DNA from: Verticillium longisporum
Taxonomy: Eukaryota > Ascomycota > Sordariomycetes > Glomerellales > Plectosphaerellaceae
Length of the DNA stretch: 64,000 nucleotides
Direction: 5' to 3'
Assembly: GCA_019188255.1 (NCBI GenBank)
Contig: JAETXT010000009.1
Span: forward strand, 3,038,001 to 3,102,000
The first letter of the stretch is position 1. The number at the start of each line of letters is the position of its first letter. Positions 55,718 through 64,000 of the stretch are shown one piece after another. A program made the position numbers and the translations under genes. The notes under the pieces are model-generated. The model did not search any database. It had not been told where the DNA came from and worked only from the letters and a program-made list of their open reading frames with translations.

Positions 55718-57572
55718 TTATTTCGGGTTCGTGCTGAACACGCGCGCCATGTCTATACCTAGGCTGGCAGCGAGGAGCAATCCATTGAATACCGCCATCA
55801 TGTAGAACGGCGCCCCGACAGACGTCGAATCAAACAAGTATCCACCCAATTTTGTCAGGAGAAGGATCGCAATGCCGCCGCACCAAGAGTACACGCCGGC
55901 AATGGACCCCTTGAGCCGCACGCGAGAAACGGCATCGACGCTTGCATCGTGTGCTAGCAGCGGCGCATGCTCGTCCTCGGCTTCAAGGGCCTCTGTCGAC
56001 TCCTCCACTGTGGCAACAACCTGCGTCTTCGGCAGGTCAGCAGTCAACACGCCGCGGCCGAGGGAGCCGAGACTGCAGACGATGGCACCAATTTGGCTGA
56101 TGCCCAGGAGAGCCGCGATGAAGAAAATGGCAGGGCTGCCACCGCGGCCATCGACATTTTTGAATTCAGGGCTCGAGAGCTGGGGGAGGGCGATGTAGCC
56201 CACGATGCCAAAGACAGTGGCTACGATGATAGGCCAATTAACGGCTCCCGGCCGCCTGGAGAGGTATCCGAATATAGGTGCGCAGATAAGGCCGCAAAGC
56301 TGAGCGACACCCGTAAGGATAGATGCCAAGATGTATGCGGATCGGCATTCCTTCTTCAATTCCGGCGAAGGGTCATGCGGCGACCCTTGGCAGAAACCGT
56401 TGCTGATGAAGAAGGTGTTCACGAAGAGGGGGATGAAGAGAGAGATGGCTACAGTCGAGGCTCTGGCTACAAAGCCGCCTAGGTAGCCTAGGGCGATCTG
56501 GGAGTCGCTGAAGCCGAGTGAAACGGAATCTCGCAGGAGGCGGAGATAAGGCAAGACCTTCTACGGGCATCTTAGCAAACGAGCCACGGCGACATGAACC
56601 ATTCACTCGACTTACCTGCTTCTCGTGGCTTTCTTGTTCGGTCGGCTCTCCGTCCCTGTTTCGAAGCCCAAGCAACACTCTCCAACCCTTGCCGTCTTCG
56701 CCTTGAAGATCGCGGAGGCCGACGAACACGAATATGGCGACGAGAAAGGCGACAATGCCCACTACGTAGAAACTGTCTGTGATGGCCTCAGCAGGCGTCA
56801 CACCTTCGATATCGCCAAAGCGAGCGGGCAGAGGAAGGAACACGGACAGGGCAACCAGCGCCCCGCATCCTGTGAATAATCCAACGAACCCGGCCAGAGC
56901 AGAGGGCTTCTCAAGTGTGGAGATGCTGTTCCTCTCCTGGCTGAGGGCGGTTTCCTCCTCGGTTGGCTCGATCCCCCTGTACCGCTCAGGTGTAATGGTA
57001 ATGTCCGACTCGAGTGACATGGCTATGCTGTGCCTAGCGTTCTGCGTCGGCTTGAAAGGTGATGTCGTCGATTCATCATATGCGGCACCGCTCTCGCCTG
57101 TCAGAGAAGGTAGGATGGCCGTAACCATGGTCGCCCTGTCTCCTTGGTCAGTTATTGACGATGACGAAGCTCCACAGGGCCGAACCTACGCAGCAGTGGC
57201 ACCGACAGCAAAGAAGATGCGCGCCAGCAGAAGCTGAGGATAGACATTGCCCGCCTGCACAAACAGGAAAAGCGAGAGGCCGATGACCGTGTAGCCGATG
57301 ACAGCGACCCATCTCACACCGAGGCGGTCGGAAACGAGACCCCAAACTGGGCAGGCGACGAGGGCGACAATCTCGTCGACGAAACCAAGTGTGCCGACAA
57401 TATCACCGACGCCATCTTTGACGCCTATGAGGTCTGTGATCACGAAGGAGACGCTGCTGTTGAGGAACACCAGGAAAGAGATGGAGAAGAGAGATATGCC
57501 GAGGAGGTACGTCACAGCTTGAAGTGGCGTAGTTGAGCTGGCGAACGGGAGGCAGCGCGGGAGTAGGGCCAT
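55718..57572 (-). CDS. Major facilitator superfamily transporter
   Basis: Exons 57572-57190, 57135-56616 and 56560-55718 give 581 residues with about 12 hydrophobic helices. The first half has LQAVTYLLGISLFSISFLVF and the MFS loop 2-3 motif in PVWGLVSDRLGVRWVAVIGY (D-R-x-G-x-R-W). A central cytosolic loop (EPTEEETALSQERNSISTLE) precedes the second bundle, which has GYLGGFVARASTVAISLFIP and PIFGYLSRRPGAVNWPIIVA, the mirrored loop 8-9. Substrate cannot be read from the sequence; the long loop and GATAATMVTAILPSLTGE are shared with uncharacterised fungal MFS proteins. The second intron is a GTAAGT...CGTAG pair with a GCTAAG branch point. Confidence 0.87.
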
Positions 57573-58120
57573 TGTGTTGGGTGTGTTTCAGTTGGGTGAG
57601 GTGTCTAGATTGCTTGCTGTCGAGCGCGAGAATATAGAGCTCACATTTCGAAGAGGCCGCGGGTCCTGTTCGGTGTTGGGCTGTGTTTGTTGATGTACTG
57701 CAGAACGAGGAGGAGGGATCCTGGTCAATCAAGCTCCAGGATGCTGGAAACACGCATCATCGCTACGCGGGCAGACGCGAGAGCCCGTGCATGTGCTGTT
57801 AGGTAAGCCCCAGCGCCTCATGACCATCTCCCACTTCACTCACCCCAACAGAAATAAGGAGGCACTTGACATAAAAATGCATGCCAGCGCGAGTCTTGAA
57901 TGATCACGAGGAGGAAATGTTAGGCTCTAGTCGTTCATTGCTTGTTCTTGGCCCGCCCTACAGATCCAACATGCCGTCGGAAACCCTTTGCCCTGCCAAA
58001 AGCCCTGGTATCAATCAGGTCCCAAATCTTTTACATGTGCAACCAAGCAACCTCAACTCCATGCCAATGTAGCAAACGCCAGTAGTCAGCTTCCCGTCCC
58101 TCATATCGTCATCTTGCCGT
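57573..58120. other. Intergenic
   Basis: Upstream of the MFS gene and downstream of ARP8, same strand; nothing recognised. Confidence 0.55.
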
Positions 58121-60493
58121 TTACCAAGCCCAGAGCACCTTGTGGTGCAGGATGCGGGCGTCCTGGCGCTCAAACTCGAACGGCGTGACCCACGAATCAT
58201 TCGTCGGAAGCTTGGCGAAGACACTGGCTCCCTTCCACACCACCACCTGTTCGTCCATGTCTCTGGCGCTACGACTGATGAGGATGCGGTCTTGCAGGTC
58301 CGGACGTCGGACCTTGAGCTTCTCCTCGAGGACTGCTGTGAATTGAGGAATCTTGGAGCCACCGCCAACAACCATGATACTGCCCAACAGATCACGAGCC
58401 TTCTTCTCGTCGCCCTTGGCAGCGTTATAGATGCTTGTGAGGATAGCCAGATCAAGAGGGGCTATTGGAAGCACCTCATCACGCTCAACGGCAATCGACT
58501 TGGCGCTTCGCGCATGCGCGTCGACGAACATGCCGGCAGGGGGTTGCGAGGCAGCTGCTCCGTTAGGCGCCGGTGTCCCTCCGTTCGGGGCTGGGCTGCC
58601 ATTAATGCCCTCCCTTCCTGCGCCAAAGACGAAGGGCGCAGGAGCCGGTGTACTGGCGCCTTCCGGTGCCGGTGATGTGGCTTTGGAACCTCCAGGGGTG
58701 CCATTTGTGCCGTTCTCACTGCGTTTGAAGCTATCGAATGGCTGTGGCTTCTCCTTCATGGGAGTGGAGACCTCCGTTTGTGATGCGCCGATGCCGTTCA
58801 CAGAGCCAGCGGGGGCGGCCGGGGCGGTGGCAGCGTTCAGGGAGGGCTTGACGAGAGCCAGAATGCCAAACTGCGCAGCCGATGTAGGGTCTGGTATTTC
58901 GGCCTCGTAAGCGTTGTAGGATCGATCCACGAGCTTGCGGCGGCCCTTCAGCTTGTGATCGTTGTCGAACAAGTCAGGGTCAAAGAAGCCCATGGGGGCT
59001 AGGATGACTTCGTCATACGTCTTGAACTGGTACTTGTGGGTAGGCTGATTTGGTGCACGAAGATGAAACTGAGCAAGCTGGACAGAAATGTCGGCCTGTG
59101 ACATGGTGCAGTGCTTGATCTTGAGCTCCTCTGCGAGCAGGAAATCATAGCGCCGCTGCAGATTGATCTCCTGGTATGGGAAGTTGTCGTAAAGCATCAT
59201 CTTGATGAACGTCTCTGTGACATCGTATCCTCCGTACTTGAGGTTAATGCGAGAGTCTTCAATGCAGAGGCCATCCTCAACGCATGAGATGGACGTCTTC
59301 TGAGCACCAACATCCACAACACATGCCTGAGTATATCCGGCACCGAACGTGGCAGCCATGCTCTCTTGGATGAAGCACACCTTGTTGAATTCAAAGCCGA
59401 TCATGCAAAAGCGAAGCAGCATTTCTACGTACTTCTTGTCATATAGATCGGGGATCACGAAGACGCAGCTATACTGCGGCCAGACGCTGTTTCGGGAGAG
59501 GCCGAGGTCCTGCCGAATGGCCTTTTCGATGACGGTTTCGAAATCGTTGAAAAGGTGCTCTGCGCTTTCGTAGTCTTCCTCGTTGAGCCAGCCATGCCGC
59601 ATGGGCCACCAGAGTTTGAACTTGGGATCCGAGTCATCAGGAACTCTCAGAGCCTCTCCGCCGATAAAGCATGATGCCGTCGACTGGGGGTCGTCCAAGG
59701 TTTTGACATCAGTCCATTCGATTTGCAACGGGTCATTGTGTTGAGGGATGACATCCGGCTCGGTGCGGCGGTTATAGTTGAGAACCAGCTCCTTGGAATT
59801 TGGCAGAACTTTGCGCTTGTTGGCACGCATCTCCATCTTGAGGTCGTGACTGCACTTGGTGAACTTCTTGGACCACTCTTCGCCATACTGCTCATCGGCG
59901 GTCTGCGCATCGGCCTGGCGGCGCGGGATCGAATCGTGGGCGTCAGCCTCGGTCTGCGGGTATTTGTTGGCCAGTGTCATAGGGATCGACTTGGGTAGCG
60001 CATCACTCGCGAAGCCGATGCGGAGGTTCTGGCTGCCGGGATGGATGACGATGACTTTGGAGGGGTCAAGCCCGCCAACTTCGGAAGGGGCATCATCGCC
60101 GTGAATTTCGGGTATGATAAGAGGAACCTCCGCGTTTCCATTGCGTGCGAGAGCTCGGTCGCGGTCCTTTGCGTTCTGGACAAGTCTGTCGCGAGTGGCG
60201 TCGTTCTGCAGGCGAGTAGCTAGGATCTGGTCATCGCGCTTCATGTAATCGCTGTGATCGCAGACACGTCAGAAGCTGGGACCTTCGGGATGATTGGCAA
60301 GGAAATACGCACGTGTAGTAGTTCTTCTGGTTGATCGGGGTCGCCTCAGGCCAACTAGACATCTTCATGTTGTTGTCGGTCCTCTCTAGGCCTACGCGCC
60401 AGCATTTAGCAACTGGGGACAACAATTGGAGGGAACGAATCATTCAGGCTTACCCTCACGGGCGAGAACCTTCTCGCTAACTTTTCCGACCAT
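58121..60493 (-). CDS. ARP8: Actin-related protein 8, INO80 chromatin-remodelling complex
   Basis: Exons 60493-60454, 60391-60313 and 60251-58121 give 749 residues. Arp8 is in the actin module of INO80, binds nucleosomes and linker DNA, and is nuclear. The N-terminus reads MVGKVSEKVLAREG, then INQKNYYTDYMKRDDQ across a splice site. The actin-fold blocks are VIVIHPGSQNLRIGFASDAL, the second phosphate loop ACVVDVGAQKTSISCVEDG, YGGYDVTETFIKMMLYDNFP and SIMVVGGGSKIPQFTAVLEE. A Pro/Ala/Gly-rich insert of about 130 residues (GTPAPNGAAAS region) precedes the C-terminal actin motif. The C-terminus DARILHHKVLWAW is typical of Arp8. The frame is intact. The start has a strong CCACCATGG context. Confidence 0.94.
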
Positions 60494-61631
60494 GGTGGGC
60501 GATGTTTTGCAATCCTTGACTCTCGATTGATCTCTCCCTCGCGAGTTTTAATGTGCCCCCGTTTACTTTGTCGTCCTCCTCTTCTGCCGTCAAGATGGCG
60601 CAGACTGGACCAGTGTAAGGAGTCGACTAAGATCAATTCAACCCCTCGGGGGGTTGCGCCGTCTGCAGGAGGTGTTGAGGCGGTTGCGATTGCAAGGCTT
60701 ACGCGGGCTGGTGTTGAGCAGCTCCAGAGGCGCGGCGTCAATTCTCGAATGTTGAACGGACAGCAACGTCTCCAGCACTTCGTCGGCGGGCCCAGCAACT
60801 GCTTCAGTGCTCAAGGTACGTGAGGTGCAGCCTATTGCGATCCCTGTAGAGGATTCATGCGCGATCCACAAACAGTAAAGCTTCACAGCCACCCGAGCTT
60901 TAGCCGTGCCTTCCCTGTGGCTGTCGCCGAGAGCTCTGTGGCACATGCCGGAGACCATCCCATCACTTCTGAGTGTTCGAAAGAGCCTCTACTAGCAGTA
61001 TCATGATCTAATAAACGCATTACGGTCAAAATATAGGATGCATATTGGTGGGGATGGGTGAGCATTATTTCCTTGCTTGTATGGAAAATTATCGGGGTTG
61101 AACAGATGTTTTTAGATCTCTCATAAGTTGTTACTCAGTGACCACCAAGTTCCATGTTAAAATTCCCATGCCCGGAAACCTGTTGCGCTTCTTGTTCAAA
61201 GAAATCTTCTCCCGCAATGAAAGTCCTCTTCCCTAGAAATGAAAGGAGGCACTGATATAGTGTTGTGAGTTTGTGCCGATCTCGTGCGTTCACCATATGG
61301 ACGCCATCAGAGTTGGAGTTACGTGGTATGAGGCCAGTCACCTGACGTCACTTGATGTGACGTCGCCACCTTCCGCATTAAGAGCTGTCTGTCACAGTAG
61401 GTAGCCATCAACACTCAGAACGCCTTGTCTCAATAAACTACGTGACAACGCCAGACAGGCTGCCATTTACGTCTGCCTGCTACACCTCAATATAGTACAA
61501 GCCACTCGCAAGACCTCACTATATCCCGGAGAATAACCACAAAGTGTGTCCACGGCTCAGACACCCCAGATCGTTCCGATATCTACCTAGCTTCACACGC
61601 TTCTCATCAGGCCACCGTTCAACTCATCGCC
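60494..61631. other. Intergenic with possible small-gene exons and CRE-like sites
   Basis: Divergent promoter of ARP8. A possible plus-strand exon set begins with ATG at 60595 (MAQTGP, then a GTAAGG donor). An open segment at 60669-60815 reads VEAVAIARLTRAGVEQLQRR and ends at a GTACGT donor; an acceptor at 60888 leads to a short tail ending at 60995. The phase between the first two pieces does not fit, so no gene is called. Two CRE-type sites at 61343 and 61358 are listed separately. Confidence 0.4.
61343..61365. promoter_or_regulatory. Pair of CRE/ATF-type sites
   Basis: TGACGTCA (61343-61350) is followed by TGACGTCG (61358-61365), with start positions 15 bp apart (one and a half helical turns). 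They lie about 270 bp upstream of the Pro-rich gene start at 61632. CREB/ATF-class bZIP factors bind this octamer; which factor acts here is unknown. Confidence 0.5.
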
Positions 61632-62345
61632 ATGCCTCCAGTACCAATCTACGCATCAAGCCCCATCACCGCCGCCAAGGCTTCGGGCGTAACACCTCAG
61701 ACCGCCGGCTCAGACTCCGCCGCAGCCAAGTCTTCAGGCCCAGCGCCGACGCCGACGACACCTCAAGCTTACCCAGCTGCCCAGCCAGGCGCAACACCAC
61801 ACTTGCCCAAGCAGACCGGTGCTCCCTCGGCCTCGTACCTTCCTCCCACTCAGACACAGAACCCGTCGGCCGGACCTCCCGCCCCTCAGCCCGGAGCCGT
61901 GCCTTCCGTGTCCGGCCTCCCCCCGCCGCCCAAGACCGGCGAGGCCTATCACCCCCCTCAACAGACGCCTGCTCCGCAGGCAACGACCCCGTACCCGCCC
62001 CAAATGTCCATCCCGCCACCTACAACCTCTTACGCAGCAAGCTACGGCGCTTCCACTGCCACGACCACGGCACCCGGCTACCCTCAGCCTCCCGGCCCCA
62101 CGCCCCTGCCCTTCGCCAACGATAACGACCGCCTCGCTCACCCGCCGGGCTACCAGCAGAACGCTGGCGCCGCAGACTTCAGCAGCAACCAGCGCGCTGC
62201 GCACGCGGCGTCGGTGCGCGAGAACGGGCCGCTCGATGGATCAGAGGAGGGTGTGTGGGAAGCGGCGAAGAAATGGGCTTCCACAGCAGGCGGGAACCTC
62301 GCAGCAGCCGAGACGGAGATTTGGCGCAGGATCAACAAGAACTGA
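61632..62345 (+). CDS. Unknown Pro/Ala/Thr-rich small protein
   Basis: A single exon encodes 237 residues. The first 180 residues are low-complexity Pro/Ala/Thr/Gln (for example PQPGAVPSVSGLPPPPKTGE). The last 55 residues are conserved-looking and charged: VRENGPLDGSEEGVWEAAKK, WASTAGGNLAAAETEIWRRI and NKN, consistent with a short amphipathic helix. No catalytic motif or signal peptide. I recall similar disordered proteins with a WxAAKKWA-type tail in filamentous fungi but cannot name a function. The upstream in-frame sequence lacks an ATG. Two CRE-like sites lie upstream. Confidence 0.75.
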   Translation: MPPVPIYASSPITAAKASGVTPQTAGSDSAAAKSSGPAPTPTTPQAYPAAQPGATPHLPKQTGAPSASYLPPTQTQNPSAGPPAPQPGAVPSVSGLPPPPKTGEAYHPPQQTPAPQATTPYPPQMSIPPPTTSYAASYGASTATTTAPGYPQPPGPTPLPFANDNDRLAHPPGYQQNAGAADFSSNQRAAHAASVRENGPLDGSEEGVWEAAKKWASTAGGNLAAAETEIWRRINKN

Positions 62346-64000
62346 ACTGATGATTTATTCTGTCAGTCTTTGCGGCAAGGGATCTGTACAACTCCACGTT
62401 ATTTGTGAGAATGGGTATTTCAAGTAGGTGTATCAGTGGATGTGTTGGTGACATGGCTCAGGTATGCTTTGCTACCCCAGACGAGACGTAGCTGCTAGGT
62501 GCTTTGCATTTATTGAAACGACTTCAATTCGTTAAGTCCTTGATCGTTGACAGTGATTGTATGATCCGATTTCGTTCTCTGCAACTTGTCACACAGATCA
62601 GATTCTCATGTCATAAGACAAGGGGCACCCTTGGTCAGCATGAACCAGTATTTGGAAGAACAGGAGGGCTGTCGATACTCGCGACTTATCGGCCTATGTT
62701 TTGAGCATCGCAATAATACACTGCGTTGAAACCCGATGGGCATACCGCGCGTGATGTGCCATGTTAGAACTTTGACCCTCGCCTAATCTCCTCAATGTTC
62801 TACATTGGGATGAAGGAAATGCAACTTGGACGTGACGTCTGGAATAGGGAAACGAAAAACCTAACACTGCAATGCAAGGCGCGAATAGTCCACCATCTCT
62901 TCGCAGCTTGCAAGTTGGTGAGTCGCATGATCCTGTGAGTGTCTAGAACGTTTTCAGCTCGGCCGGCTAGAGGAAGCTCTTAGCCGACCCAACAAGTCAG
63001 CGACCGCGATATTTGAAGCGGCAGTTGGATTCATTCTCGTGACAGCAGATAGGATGCGAAGCCGGACTTTTTTCTAGCCAATTCCGTGTTCCTCTCACCC
63101 GAACAATAAGTCAACCGGCACATCGGCATCGACGGCACGGCTACCGTCGTGTATCACAAGTGCCGGAGCCTGCTCCGGTGGCTGTTGTTCAGTCATCGAG
63201 GCCTGACAGCGGTATCTCCCGAACGCCACATGTTGGTGTCTTGAGGTTCTCGGCAATCAATCAGGCTACTCTCTGTAGGCGAGATGGGGATGGCGCTATT
63301 TTTGGGGGTCAGGCGTCAGGCTGTGGGGAGCCTCAAAAAAAATCGCGAGAAAAACTGCGAGAGAGGATCAGCCACACAAGGCCAAAGTTTGGACCGTTGT
63401 TTGGCACAACCAACTCTTCTGCTTTCTCGAGATATCTGGACAAAGAACCACTCACATCAGTCGGACTCAACCTCAGCTTGTGGCGGCATCTAAACCATCA
63501 AGGTTTTGAGCCACCAACTACCATGTGCACCGTCAGATCAACAGGATACCTGACCCAGTTTTCCCCTTTTCTCATTTGGTGATCAATAATGCATGGTAGA
63601 AAGAAGCAAACCTTGAATGAGTCAAAAACCTTACGATTGAGTCCAAGATGCAGGCCTTGCATGACTGGGACCTTGCTTCTTCTGCCCTGCCTCAGCAGAT
63701 GGCTGCCTCGCGATCCCCAGATAGCGCCTCGCGCAGCTGATATGTTTGGATCATCTTGACGGAATGCAACATCGGGACTTGGCTGGATGGCCCCACGCCA
63801 CGTCAAGGCATTCAATGCATATCGAACCTACCATGTAATGAGCTTCGACGGAGATGCTTCTCCTGCCTTTCAGCCTCCTGTATCACCGGCAATTGGTTTT
63901 GTCCTTTCCTTTTTTTCTCTTCTTCTTTTTCTGTGGCGCTTTTCTGACGGTGAAGACGGCGGTGGTCCTCATCCCATGTGTTGTCCCGATTGGTGTGCCT
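62346..64000. other. Intergenic to window edge
   Basis: 1.65 kb without a supported gene. A small imperfect hairpin lies at about 62966-62986 (CGGCTAGAG...CTCTTAGCCG). The right edge is T/C-rich and could be the leader of a gene outside the window. Confidence 0.5.

Noticed and set aside
1..64000. CRISPR arrays, IS elements, prophage, telomere repeats
   Set aside because: No repeat-spacer pattern, transposase signature or TTAGGG array was seen; gene structure is eukaryotic throughout.

Overview
The window is nuclear DNA from a filamentous ascomycete (Pezizomycotina, most likely Sordariomycetes). The evidence is GC-rich coding sequence, about 25 genes on both strands, introns of 49-110 nt with GTRNGY donors, CTRAY branch points and YAG acceptors, and a gene set (Ste14, Pfs2, Arp8, Med10, Ura4, Stm1, DGAT1, Rpb6) typical of fungi. 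I see no rRNA, tRNA, CRISPR, IS element or recognisable transposon, and no secondary-metabolite cluster. This is ordinary core-genome housekeeping territory.

Layout. 1-6.4 kb: a partial unknown gene diverging from a TMEM170-type membrane protein, a maltose-type O-acetyltransferase, Ste14 methyltransferase and a DGAT1/ARE-type acyltransferase. 7.8-22.6 kb: Pfs2 polyadenylation factor, EndoG/Nuc1 nuclease, a Zrt3-like zinc transporter, TFIIIA, a T5orf172/GIY-YIG protein with C-terminal membrane segments, an unknown membrane protein and Rpb6. 23.9-32 kb: S-formylglutathione hydrolase, the DENN-type Afi1 protein, a myosin regulatory light chain and dihydroorotase. 34-43.3 kb: a TPR-DnaJ co-chaperone, Med10, a LIM-domain protein and a Ser/Lys/Pro-rich protein. 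43.3-53.4 kb is gene-poor, with only a bZIP factor. 53.4-62.3 kb: an Stm1/SERBP1 protein, an MFS transporter, Arp8 and a Pro-rich protein. The genes do not form one pathway. The shared themes are transcription and RNA (TFIIIA, Rpb6, Med10, Arp8, Pfs2) and membrane or lipid biology.

The main observation is structural. Eight conserved genes are split by about ten apparent single-base losses. All have the same sign, and nearly all lie in homopolymers of C, G, T or A. They include essential RPB6, where the apparent shift occurs at the same CCCC-TGATCG string as in the DGAT1 gene. Two more conserved genes (LIM, Stm1) carry an in-frame TAG. Homopolymer under-calling in the assembly is the simplest explanation for the shifts. 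I describe them as breaks in the sequence given, not as proven pseudogenes. A second item is a 100-codon protein-like extension, with a predicted membrane helix, that stays in frame after the stop of the DnaJ gene.
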